9,943 nucleotides of DNA from Bacillota bacterium. Lineage in GTDB: Bacteria > Bacillota_E > Sulfobacillia > Sulfobacillales > Sulfobacillaceae. A program made the position numbers and the translations under genes. The stretch is taken from the NCBI GenBank assembly GCA_021820645.1, contig JAKADJ010000064.1, forward strand, positions 1-9,943. Direction: 5' to 3'. This document shows, one piece after another, positions 1 to 6,475 of this stretch; position 1 is the first letter of the stretch; every line of letters starts with the position of its first letter. A model generated the notes under the pieces. It ran no database searches and was not told the DNA's origin. It saw nothing but the letters and a program-made list of their open reading frames with translations.

Positions 1-7
1 GATCTCG

Positions 8-1051
8 TTAGAATGGCAAAGTCCAGTCTTGAGATTGCAATAGATTGGTGACGAGGTCCGAATAAGACCACCCATAGCTGGCAGCGGCCATAGCCACGAG
101 GGACACGTCCCGATCACGACCCGGTCGGCCGGGTCCCGTCAGGTTCGGCTTAAAGTTAACATCCATGATGCGATAGACGCCTTCAGGATCTTGTCGCGCG
201 TCAATGCGCAACCAAGCCCGACTGTAGAGTCGCGCCGCGATCGCTTCACAATTGCTGACCAATTGCTCCAATGCCCTCGACGACGTATGGTCGACCAAGC
301 TATTGTCGAGTACGGGCACCTCCCCACTATAGGGAATGATCCCGTTCCGATGGTATCGACGCATTACGGGAGGTAGTGCCCAATATCCAGAGACCTTTCT
401 GACCCGATTATCGATAACGAAGGATCCCGGCGGCATCACGCTTATCGTAACTTCCTCACCCGGCAAGTATTCTTCCACAACGAAAGCGTCGAGGCATTTA
501 TCCCCCGGGGCCAAGGCCGGGATATCGTTCCGGCTCACGATCCGTTGTACCCCTTGACTCCCGCGTCCCCGTCTCGGTTTCAGGACCAAAGGCAGCACCG
601 TTGGCACAACATCTAAGAAACGTAGCGTCCACATATTCGGCACCGGAAATTGGTGGCTACGAAGCCATTGATTCATGACCCATTTATCCTCGAACCGGTC
701 GACCAGCGCGATGCTTTGTCCCACCACACCCACATTGTTCGCGAACTCAGCGAGCGGATGCCCATCATAGAGTGTAGTGTTTGCCCAAAGTAATGACGCC
801 CCCGCATCGAGCGCAGCCTTTATACCATCCCGCTCATCGCCAAATGCCCAATCGAGATCTCGCGCGGGATCGGCTTCCGAGTTTGGGGTTACCACCGAAA
901 CCCCACCTTGTCGCAACGCGTACGCAATATCAGCCGCACTATCCCGATACCCACCCGGTTTGGCTGGCTTCCGTATCCCCCCTTGGGAGGGTGTGGGGCT
1001 ACTCTGATATAACACCGCCACCACGCGATCGTGCACACTTGAAGGCTTCAT
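8..1051 (-). CDS. D-alanine-D-alanine ligase-like ATP-grasp protein
   Basis: 347 residues, complete (ATG start, TAA stop), with AGAGGA and GGAG upstream of the ATG as ribosome binding site. The C-terminal two thirds is an ATP-grasp fold. A candidate ATP-binding lysine is in FEDKW (about residue 123). LVLKPRRGRGSQGV (155-168) gives the second lysine and the glycine-rich loop, and VVEEYLPGEE (191-200) is the hinge that binds adenine. RIDAR (282-286) and DVNFKPNLTGPGRPGR (297-312) correspond to the metal-binding region and the ExNxxPG-like end of D-Ala ligases, with Asp in place of the first Glu. The N-terminal part contains GGYRDSAADIAYAL and LWANTTLYDGHPL, which look typical of an uncharacterised ligase-like subgroup rather than housekeeping Ddl. 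It probably forms an ATP-dependent carboxylate-amine bond, substrate unknown. It lies 212 bp downstream of the glycerate kinase gene on the same strand and may have its own promoter. The fold is well supported; the exact reaction is not. Confidence 0.85.
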   Translation of the reverse strand: MKPSSVHDRVVAVLYQSSPTPSQGGIRKPAKPGGYRDSAADIAYALRQGGVSVVTPNSEADPARDLDWAFGDERDGIKAALDAGASLLWANTTLYDGHPLAEFANNVGVVGQSIALVDRFEDKWVMNQWLRSHQFPVPNMWTLRFLDVVPTVLPLVLKPRRGRGSQGVQRIVSRNDIPALAPGDKCLDAFVVEEYLPGEEVTISVMPPGSFVIDNRVRKVSGYWALPPVMRRYHRNGIIPYSGEVPVLDNSLVDHTSSRALEQLVSNCEAIAARLYSRAWLRIDARQDPEGVYRIMDVNFKPNLTGPGRPGRDRDVSLVAMAAASYGWSYSDLVTNLLQSQDWTLPF

Positions 1052-1127
1052 AAGTCCTCTTCTCCGTTTCCAATCGGATACTTAATCTCCTCCATCACAG
1101 TTGAGTACTGACGGAAGGCGCTACAAT

Positions 1128-1155
1128 TTGTTCTAACAACGAACAAGGATCCTTG
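1128..1155. repeat. Overlapping palindromes upstream of the ATP-grasp gene
   Basis: TTGTTC (1128-1133) and GAACAA (1141-1146) form a perfect 6-bp inverted repeat around 7 bases. It overlaps the perfect 12-bp palindrome CAAGGATCCTTG (1144-1155). The cluster sits about 75-105 bp upstream of the ATG of the minus-strand ATP-grasp gene, where a promoter or operator would be expected. I found no convincing -35/-10 pair next to it, so a regulatory role is only a suggestion. Confidence 0.3.
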
Positions 1156-1230
1156 AGCGTTCGATGGAGTCAGCCGTGCGCTCGCGGTGTATCTGTCGCC
1201 CCCTATCCTCTCGGGCTTTCCCGTTACGCC

Positions 1231-1266
1231 TAGTCGTGGGAATTTTCACCGTGACCGCTACGACTA
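1231..1266 (-). terminator. Hairpin at the end of the glycerate kinase gene
   Basis: TAGTCGT (1231-1237) and ACGACTA (1260-1266) are perfect 7-bp arms around a 22-base loop, and the stem includes the TAG stop of the minus-strand glycerate kinase gene. No T run follows in the minus direction, so this is at best a weak or factor-dependent terminator or an mRNA 3'-end hairpin. Confidence 0.25.
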
Positions 1267-2400
1267 TCGGGGCATCATCCTAGAGATTAACCATCCAATT
1301 TCTTCGCCCGCTGTTTCCAAGAGTTCGGAAGCCCTCGTTATCGCGTCATGGTGAGACATCGGGCCCGTGACGACCGGAAGCACCAAACACAGACCGCTTT
1401 CATGCAAGAAGCGCAGATCCTGGTCACGACTCCCGACCACGGCTATCACCGGCTTATGGGCCGCCGCAGCGCTCTGAATAACCAATGCGACGGCTTTCCC
1501 CGCTTCGGTTTGGGCATCGATGCGCCCCTCCCCCGTTACCACCCAATCGTGGGCTTCGATGGTGGCTTCTAATCCTTGCCACGTGGCCACCGTCTTCGCC
1601 CCTGGCCGCAAGCTTCCACCGGCTACCAAAATACCGAACCCGATCCCCCCGGCCGCCCCCGTACCTGGCTCCAACGCTAAAGGCCTTGTCGTCTCGGCAT
1701 GAACCACATTGGCCCAATGCTCCATTCCCCGTTCCATCTCACCCAGGTATTCCCCACCGATGCCTTTTTGAGGTCCGAATAAGGAGACCGCACCCCGATC
1801 CCCCAATAACGGTAGCGCCACATCATAGAGACCAATAAGGGGTTTTTGCAAGGGTGGTACATGATACGCCGCGACCTGATTCAAACGATGCCCAAACGGT
1901 TCCACCTCTCGTCCTATGGCGTCTTGCAACCGGGCTCCTATCCCAACCAGAAACCCAATCCCCCCATCCGTCGACCCGGTCCCGCCTAGAGCCACCCAGA
2001 CCTCTTCAATATCCGGATGCGCCATCGCCGCATTGACCAGCAAGCCCGTCCCGAGACTGGTGGTACGATGTCCAGGAGCCTTTCGCAAGTCCTCGGCGAC
2101 ATATCCGGATCCGACCGCTGCCTCGACAATCGCACGCGACCCCCAACGCACCCAATACCCGTCGTTTTGGGGATGTCCATAGATATTCACCGTGGCTCCA
2201 GGTTCTTTGACGCCGCCCCATTGCAATGCCACGTCGGAGGTGCCTTCTCCTCCATCGGCCATCGGGATGATCGTCACCTGAATCCTATCCCCGACAGCCC
2301 GGGCTACGCCCCGACCCAGCGCATGAGCCACGCCGGACGCATTCAACGCGCCTTTAAAGGAATCTGGTGCAATTAGAAGCCTTATCTTGTGTGTTTGCAT
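1264..2400 (-). CDS. glxK: Glycerate kinase (GlxK/GarK family)
   Basis: 378 residues, the usual length for this family, which phosphorylates D-glycerate with ATP to 2-phosphoglycerate (some members make the 3-phosphate) and feeds glycolate, glyoxylate or sugar-acid breakdown into glycolysis. The family motifs are all present: APDSFKG (11-17) near the N-terminus, PMADGGEGT (46-54), ALGGTGSTDGGIG (137-149), LFGPQKG (207-213), GAAGGIGFG (248-256) and TGEGRIDAQT (289-298) followed by GK. Predicted cytosolic. The ATG is preceded by GAGGGG, with 9 bases between the GGGG and the start. The gene begins 21 bp after the stop of the FUSC membrane protein gene, so the two are very likely cotranscribed from the promoter at 4440-4467. 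The symbol is a family-level label: the sequence does not separate GlxK from GarK-type specificity. No truncation or missing motif was seen. Confidence 0.95.
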   Translation of the reverse strand: MQTHKIRLLIAPDSFKGALNASGVAHALGRGVARAVGDRIQVTIIPMADGGEGTSDVALQWGGVKEPGATVNIYGHPQNDGYWVRWGSRAIVEAAVGSGYVAEDLRKAPGHRTTSLGTGLLVNAAMAHPDIEEVWVALGGTGSTDGGIGFLVGIGARLQDAIGREVEPFGHRLNQVAAYHVPPLQKPLIGLYDVALPLLGDRGAVSLFGPQKGIGGEYLGEMERGMEHWANVVHAETTRPLALEPGTGAAGGIGFGILVAGGSLRPGAKTVATWQGLEATIEAHDWVVTGEGRIDAQTEAGKAVALVIQSAAAAHKPVIAVVGSRDQDLRFLHESGLCLVLPVVTGPMSHHDAITRASELLETAGEEIGWLISRMMPR

Positions 2401-2421
2401 CCGGTCAATCCCCTCTACGTG

Positions 2422-4407
2422 CTAACTGGATAGGGCTTGCCTTCTTCCCGTCAAATCGGCTTGGCGCATAACAGAGAGGTCGCCCTCTAGTTGTTGCCGC
2501 GTGATATCCCAATAGTCCTGTTGGGCACAGAAATTTTCTCGTCCGCGATTCGGTGAATCGTCATCTCGTTGTTCCGACACCGCACGAGCTAACTCCTCCA
2601 AATCATGACACCAATCGGGTATTGCCCGGAGAAAACGTTCTTTTGCGTCAGGATTGCCGACCGCCAGAGGTAAGGTAAACTCCAACGTCATGAGAATTTC
2701 CGTCAGATGATGGAGAGCCGCAATGAACTTCCCCAGTTGAATCGGGTCCAACCGTGCTTTCACGGGCTCTACGGCCGCTTGATTCACCACGGCTACCGCA
2801 TTGGTCCGACTTAGTCGCACCGCTTTCCGGGCAGATGCCACTTCACCTTCAGGCGAACTCAGGGCCCTAAGATATTCCCGTTCATCCCTAAGCCACTCCG
2901 CCAATACGACGGGGACCCGTTCTCGCTGCCAGGTTGGCCACAAGGCGTAGGCAATGAGCGCGAGACCACTGCCAATTAAGGTGTTGAGAAGCCGGTCCTC
3001 GAGGGTAACCGCCACCGGAGCATGCTCAAAGAACGACAACAGCACAACCACCATCGCTGTGATAAACACCGAAAAAATGCCATAGTTCACATTTACGCTG
3101 GCATAAAGGGCCAAACTAAAGCCCAACACCAGCGCAACGCCCACAAAATGCGCCCGATCCGGCGCGACTAAAACCAAAAGGCCAGTGGCTAACACTATAC
3201 CAACGGCAGTTCCCACCACCCGAGCTAGACCGCGGCCGAAGGTCGCTTGAAAATCCGGTCGCAGTACCACCAGAGCCGTAATAGGAACCCAATAGCCCCG
3301 ACTCAATGGGATCACCCGGTATAAAAAAACTGCCAGTCCGAGTGTTACCGCCAAGCGTATCGCATGCCGACAGGCTTGCGACTTTGTGGTGAGATTAGCT
3401 CGCAGCCGCGGCCAGATTCGATGGCGATGGTGAGTCGGAGGCTGTTGTAGGGTTTCCTGCCACAGGGCCTCCCCGGTGGCATACCCCACCGCCGTATCCA
3501 ATAGCGTTGTCAGATGGGCATATCGGTGCGGCAATCCAGTACGAGACACGACTGGCTTCAGATTCTTAGCCGTGCCGTGGTTTCTCGAAATCAGGCCGGC
3601 CCGAATAACATGAAGGCGATCGACAATCCACGAAATCTCGTCTTGTCGGACAGAGTCCGGAGCGATATCGGGTAACGATACCGCTAACACATCATTACGA
3701 ATTGATTCGAGCAGATCCAAGATCGCTTTTAATCGCGACCAATGCATCACCGGCAGACTGGAGTCGTTCAGTTGTTCCTCGGCGTGTAACAACGTCAATG
3801 CAATGTCGAGGTCACGGGCCGACCCTGGTTGCTCGAGATACGCGATCATTGCGTCGAGTACTGCCGTGATTCCCCGTTCTTCCGCAATAGATGGTTCGAT
3901 TTTTTGAAACAACCACAAAAGTCCCATCTGTAAGGCACTGCCCAGCATCACCAAAAGAGCCTCTTCAATCGCGATGGGCCATGGTGCAGGAAATGCACCA
4001 AAAATAATCAAAGCGGTGGTGGCTAGGATCCCAATTTGCATGGTCTCAAGCCCAAGGGCTACGGCCATTCCGCCACCAAATCCGCTGAGCAACACGACCA
4101 GCACCATCGCGCAGGTCGAATATCCGAGGGCTGTGCCGACACCAGTCGCGACACCCATCCATAACATGGCAGTCCGCATGGTGCGAAATCGTTTACGTAA
4201 CGTGCCATTGAGACCAGCGAATCCGGTGACCAAGGCGCCCACCGTCACCGCAATTGCGGGAATCGGTTGCTTCAAGATAATTCCCAAAATCAGGGGAATC
4301 GCAAGCCCCAACGCGTTGCGCGCGCCCGCGCGCCAACGCCATTGACTCCGATCATAGGTCACCAGGGTTTTAAATACGGACTTCGTGCTCCCATAGCCTG
4401 TCGCCAT
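2422..4407 (-). CDS. FUSC family membrane protein (aromatic-acid exporter-like)
   Basis: 661 residues, with the two-halved layout of the fusaric-acid-resistance/YccS/AaeB group. Hydrophobic segments cluster at about 32-70 and 80-168. A soluble, helical stretch follows at about 170-340. The second membrane block at about 346-490 carries the FUSC signature: SRGYWVPITALVVLRPDF (369-386), then GRGLARVVGTAVG (391-403). A soluble C-terminal region covers about 495-661. Such proteins are inner-membrane components implicated in efflux of aromatic carboxylic acids; the substrate here cannot be read from sequence. The ATG start has GGGGG at 5 bases and GGAGG at 13 bases upstream. It is the first gene of an operon with the glycerate kinase gene, 21 bp further on. 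The pairing suggests a link to organic-acid metabolism or stress, but that is inference. Gram-positive members act without an outer-membrane partner. Confidence 0.9.
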   Translation of the reverse strand: MATGYGSTKSVFKTLVTYDRSQWRWRAGARNALGLAIPLILGIILKQPIPAIAVTVGALVTGFAGLNGTLRKRFRTMRTAMLWMGVATGVGTALGYSTCAMVLVVLLSGFGGGMAVALGLETMQIGILATTALIIFGAFPAPWPIAIEEALLVMLGSALQMGLLWLFQKIEPSIAEERGITAVLDAMIAYLEQPGSARDLDIALTLLHAEEQLNDSSLPVMHWSRLKAILDLLESIRNDVLAVSLPDIAPDSVRQDEISWIVDRLHVIRAGLISRNHGTAKNLKPVVSRTGLPHRYAHLTTLLDTAVGYATGEALWQETLQQPPTHHRHRIWPRLRANLTTKSQACRHAIRLAVTLGLAVFLYRVIPLSRGYWVPITALVVLRPDFQATFGRGLARVVGTAVGIVLATGLLVLVAPDRAHFVGVALVLGFSLALYASVNVNYGIFSVFITAMVVVLLSFFEHAPVAVTLEDRLLNTLIGSGLALIAYALWPTWQRERVPVVLAEWLRDEREYLRALSSPEGEVASARKAVRLSRTNAVAVVNQAAVEPVKARLDPIQLGKFIAALHHLTEILMTLEFTLPLAVGNPDAKERFLRAIPDWCHDLEELARAVSEQRDDDSPNRGRENFCAQQDYWDITRQQLEGDLSVMRQADLTGRRQALSS

Positions 4408-4439
4408 TGTTACCCCCAGTCCTCCGTCATTCTCTTCTC

Positions 4440-4467
4440 ATTGTACCGGGGAGAATCACCAGGTCAA
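4440..4467 (-). promoter_or_regulatory. Sigma-A-type promoter of the FUSC-glycerate kinase operon
   Basis: Read on the minus strand, TTGACC (4467-4462) is separated by 16 bp from TACAAT (4445-4440). Both boxes match the sigma-A consensus at 5 of 6 positions. The predicted start near 4433 gives a leader of about 26 nt that carries GGAGG and GGGGG before the ATG at 4407. This is one of the two best promoters in the window. Confidence 0.7.
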
Positions 4468-4550
4468 TTCAGGCCGTACACTCTCTTCGCCCGGATGAAA
4501 TCACTCATACCGGTCTCGCAATATCTATTGAAATCGCCAAACGCCCATAG

Positions 4551-4570
4551 GCCCCGACAAAAAATGGGGC
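4551..4570 (-). terminator. Possible weak hairpin after the VOC gene
   Basis: GCCCC (4551-4555) and GGGGC (4566-4570) enclose a 10-base loop that contains six A on the plus strand, that is six U in the loop of minus-strand RNA. It lies 37 bp beyond the stop of the VOC gene and before the FUSC promoter, where a terminator is expected. The U run sits in the loop rather than after the stem, so it is not a canonical intrinsic terminator. Confidence 0.25.
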
Positions 4571-4606
4571 TAGAGGCAGTTATCGCGATCCGGTCTCGGC
4601 AGGTAT

Positions 4607-5005
4607 TTAATACATCATGCGAGGATCTTCGTAGTATTTGAACTCTAGGACGTTGTTGGATGGATCTACTAACAAGAAGGTCCAATGTTCTTCGGCTAAC
4701 CCCGCAAATCGTCGTGTGGGTTCTTGGAAAAACGGAATCTCTCGAATCCGCACTAACCGCAGCAGTAGATCAAAATCGTGCCGATCCTGGAAGGTTACAC
4801 CAAAGTGTCGAGGGTACATATGGACTTCTGGGTCAATCGCATCGGATAGATGACATACTACCTGATCCCCAAAGAAGTCCAGGGTAATCCGATCGTCATA
4901 GCGTCGAGCCAGTTTACAGCCCAATTGTGTCACATAGAACTCCAACGCCTCATCGAGATTGTGGCAGGGGATGGCGAGATGAAACACGTTTTGACTGTTA
5001 CGCAC
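4607..5005 (-). CDS. VOC family protein, extradiol-dioxygenase-like (COG3565 type)
   Basis: 132 residues forming two beta-alpha-beta-beta-beta units of the glyoxalase/dioxygenase (vicinal oxygen chelate) superfamily. FHLAIPCHNLDEALEFY (8-24) opens the first unit, with candidate metal ligand His9. QVVCHLS (48-54) ends the first half. RHFGVTF (66-72) provides His67, and NNVLEFKYY (117-125) provides Glu121 in the usual last strand. This spacing resembles the predicted extradiol dioxygenase group COG3565; the substrate is unknown. The start is GTG at 5005-5003, chosen because AGGAGG stands 8 bases before it; a nearby ATG overlapping that site is out of frame. Predicted cytosolic and monocistronic. 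It has an apparent promoter at 5157-5185 and a long leader that could carry regulation. Fold assignment is firm, function is open. Confidence 0.88.
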   Translation of the reverse strand: MRNSQNVFHLAIPCHNLDEALEFYVTQLGCKLARRYDDRITLDFFGDQVVCHLSDAIDPEVHMYPRHFGVTFQDRHDFDLLLRLVRIREIPFFQEPTRRFAGLAEEHWTFLLVDPSNNVLEFKYYEDPRMMY

Positions 5006-5053
5006 CGCCCCATCCTCCTCTCCGCAGTCATGTCCTTCAACACGGTATCACAA

Positions 5054-5149
5054 ATCCGCAGCGGATACACCCTGTCGCACCGAGTTTCAGCCTATTTTCA
5101 GACTGGGGTGCCCTCAAAAGTTTAGGGTCGTTGGATATCAATACCAGTC
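5054..5149 (-). other. Structured 5' leader of the VOC gene
   Basis: If the promoter at 5157-5185 is used, minus-strand RNA starts near 5150 and runs about 145 nt to the GTG. Its first bases, GACTGG (5149-5144), pair with CCAGTC (5106-5101). This stem encloses a smaller hairpin built on the CCCT/AGGG arms at 5111-5114 and 5124-5127. Further down lies the perfect palindrome ATCCGC-A-GCGGAT (5054-5066). I do not recognise it as a known riboswitch class. It could be an attenuator, a protein-binding leader or chance pairing. Confidence 0.35.
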
Positions 5150-5156
5150 GGCACCA

Positions 5157-5185
5157 TAAATAGCAACGAACGGATTCTGTGTCAA
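5157..5185 (-). promoter_or_regulatory. Promoter of the VOC gene
   Basis: On the minus strand a perfect -35 box TTGACA (5185-5180) is followed after 17 bp by TATTTA (5162-5157). TGC just upstream supplies the TG of an extended -10 element. The predicted start is near 5150, about 145 nt ahead of the GTG start of the VOC gene. The -10 box itself matches only 3 of 6 positions, hence moderate confidence. Confidence 0.5.
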
Positions 5186-5207
5186 AAAATGCCACAACGC
5201 ATATGGT
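5179..5207 (+). promoter_or_regulatory. Possible divergent promoter for the Sm-like gene
   Basis: GTGTCA (5179-5184), 17 bp, TATGGT (5202-5207). Each box matches the sigma-A consensus at 4 of 6 positions. The -35 box occupies the same bases as the -35 box of the opposite VOC promoter, so the two would be mutually exclusive or coordinately regulated. The predicted start near 5214 gives a leader of about 55 nt that begins with a 6-bp stem AGGCAG/CTGCCT (5216-5221 and 5233-5238). Confidence 0.3.
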
Positions 5208-5269
5208 GTGATGCAAGGCAGATATTTGCGCCCTGCCTAGGTACCCCAAACCGGAAAGAGGTGGAATTT

Positions 5270-5512
5270 GTGAGTGAATTCAGCGACGTACACGGTTCTG
5301 AATGGTGGTGCGGGACGAACTTTCGCCAAACACTCGAGCGGATGATAGGCGAAACTGTCTCGATCCACACCAATGAGTGCGATTTCACCGGCAAATTGGC
5401 CGATGTCGAAACGACCTTCGTGACCTTGGCTAGTCATCGGAAATCTGGATCCGCCCATGTTTCGATCGTCTATCTGCCGATTCGTCACATCAACGCGGTC
5501 ACCGATCTCTAA
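5270..5512 (+). CDS. Small Sm/SH3-like barrel protein (DUF2642-like)
   Basis: 80 residues from GTG at 5270. This start was chosen because AGAGGTGG stands 5 bases upstream. The frame is open back to 5189, but that extension has no ribosome binding site or family-like sequence. The pattern MIGETVSIHTN, FTGKLADVETTFVTLAS, then VYLPIRHINAVT (about 25-78) is a run of short beta strands. It resembles the Sm-like/DUF2642 barrels found in small Firmicutes proteins, where the last part reads as IPL-R-x-I. Sm-like barrels bind RNA or act as small scaffold or surface proteins; nothing here decides which. It is the first gene of the plus-strand cluster and is divergent from the VOC gene. No membrane segment or signal peptide. 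I am fairly sure that it is a gene, and less sure of the family. Confidence 0.75.
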   Translation: MSEFSDVHGSEWWCGTNFRQTLERMIGETVSIHTNECDFTGKLADVETTFVTLASHRKSGSAHVSIVYLPIRHINAVTDL

Positions 5513-5552
5513 AAAACTGCAGGTCCGGGTTGTGACGTGCAACCCGGACTGC
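5511..5552 (-). terminator. Strong hairpin, intrinsic terminator in minus orientation
   Basis: GTCCGGGTTG (5523-5532) pairs perfectly with CAACCCGGAC (5540-5549) around a 7-base loop. With one bulged G the stem extends to GCAG (5519-5522) with CTGC (5549-5552), about 13 bp. Six A at 5511-5516 lie on the left, so minus-strand RNA shows the stem followed by AG and UUUUUU, a textbook intrinsic terminator. In the plus direction, the direction of both flanking genes, no U run follows. There it may serve instead as a processing or partial attenuation hairpin. Confidence 0.6.
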
Positions 5553-5584
5553 CAAACCAGACTGGGTAGAAGGAGTGGATACGG

Positions 5585-6400
5585 ATGCAAGGGCGATATT
5601 TATTAGGTCTAGGACCCGTAGAGAATACTCTCGAGTTTCTCTATAAGCAAACCGAAACCCCAATCCATCCCGCGGATATTGCACAACGGAATGACCATGC
5701 TGCCCAGTATAGGGTTTCACGCGCCCCGTCGGTAACTCCAACTCCCTTACCCATTCCCAGCGAATTTCAAGACCATATAAGTGCCGTTAAGCAGCGCCCT
5801 TTGTTTCAGAAACTCTTTGCCGATCACAATGTAAGATTTGCTCTATTTGACATCGCGTCCTTAATCCCGGTCCAACCCCACGTGATTTTTGACTTTGCCA
5901 AGGACCGGGCGGGATGCGCCCCATCGGCCGCGGAAGTATACCAGCTCTGTCTCCCCCCCACACCACAAGCGTTAGAGATTAAGGGCGGGGTCACAACCAG
6001 TGGAGCCCGTGAGATTGCCTGTACGCTCGTAACCCCGGATTTAAATGTCTTGGTGTCGGAAGCCAAACTCGATACGGAAAATGGACTTAAAGTCATTTTT
6101 ACGGTAAGCAAGACCGCCGTGTTCTGTCAAATTCAATCCTCTGGTGGTCGGTTTTTTGTCCGTGACGGCACTCATCGCGCCGTGGGCCTCTTAGCGGCCG
6201 GAGTGCGTCATATGCCTGCGATTGTAGAAGAGGTACCGCCACATAAAGTGTCCAACTTTTTGCCGGAGGACAGCCTTTTCGGTCCTCATCCGCCGCGAAT
6301 CGCGGATTTTCTTGACCCGTTTTTATATATTGAGCACCCCTGGGCCCTGCATAAAAAGGTAGTGCGCATAATCGTCGATGAATTCGTCACGTCTATTTAG
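5585..6400 (+). CDS. Uncharacterised protein with ParB/sulfiredoxin-like DGTHR motif
   Basis: 271 residues from ATG, with AAGGAG 9 bases upstream, and a TAG stop. The key motif is GRFFVRDGTHRAVGLLAAG (188-206). It has the D-G-x-H-R plus A-x-x-L pattern that forms the nucleotide- or phosphate-binding helix cap in ParB/sulfiredoxin-fold proteins. PAIVEEVPP (211-219) follows, then the PPRIADFLDPFL segment (236-247) and a basic-hydrophobic end (KKVVRIIVDE). Residues 1-60 look linker-like and proline-rich. There is no helix-turn-helix of a chromosome-partitioning ParB, no signal peptide and no membrane span. I infer a soluble protein of an uncharacterised ParB-like family; nuclease, nucleotidase or CTP-binding activity are all possible and unproven. 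It follows the Sm-like gene by 72 bp and precedes the cupin-like gene by 75 bp, probably in one transcription unit. Confidence 0.75.
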   Translation: MQGRYLLGLGPVENTLEFLYKQTETPIHPADIAQRNDHAAQYRVSRAPSVTPTPLPIPSEFQDHISAVKQRPLFQKLFADHNVRFALFDIASLIPVQPHVIFDFAKDRAGCAPSAAEVYQLCLPPTPQALEIKGGVTTSGAREIACTLVTPDLNVLVSEAKLDTENGLKVIFTVSKTAVFCQIQSSGGRFFVRDGTHRAVGLLAAGVRHMPAIVEEVPPHKVSNFLPEDSLFGPHPPRIADFLDPFLYIEHPWALHKKVVRIIVDEFVTSI

Positions 6401-6459
6401 CAACATCTTTTCGGACTCCCCGCATAGATTATGATAGCCAGCGTCGAGACAAACATAGG

Positions 6460-6469
6460 AAGGAGGTGA
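6460..6469 (+). promoter_or_regulatory. Full-consensus Shine-Dalgarno for the cupin-like gene
   Basis: AAGGAGGTGA, a ten-base complement to the 3' end of 16S rRNA, lies 6 bases before the GTG at 6476. It fixes this non-ATG start and predicts efficient initiation. Confidence 0.85.
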
Positions 6470-6475
6470 CCGAGA

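Noticed and set aside
3974..4345. Plus-strand frame of 123 codons inside the FUSC gene
   Set aside because: Antisense of a membrane helix region, composition P/R/A-rich without motif; an artefact of codon bias.
5189..5269. Longer N-terminus of the Sm-like protein (27 extra residues)
   Set aside because: No ribosome binding site before 5189, sequence unlike the family, and a good AGAGGTGG site directly serves GTG 5270.
5237..5590. 117-codon minus-strand frame opposite the Sm-like gene
   Set aside because: Antisense shadow: no ribosome binding site or domain, and it would cross the strong terminator-like hairpin.
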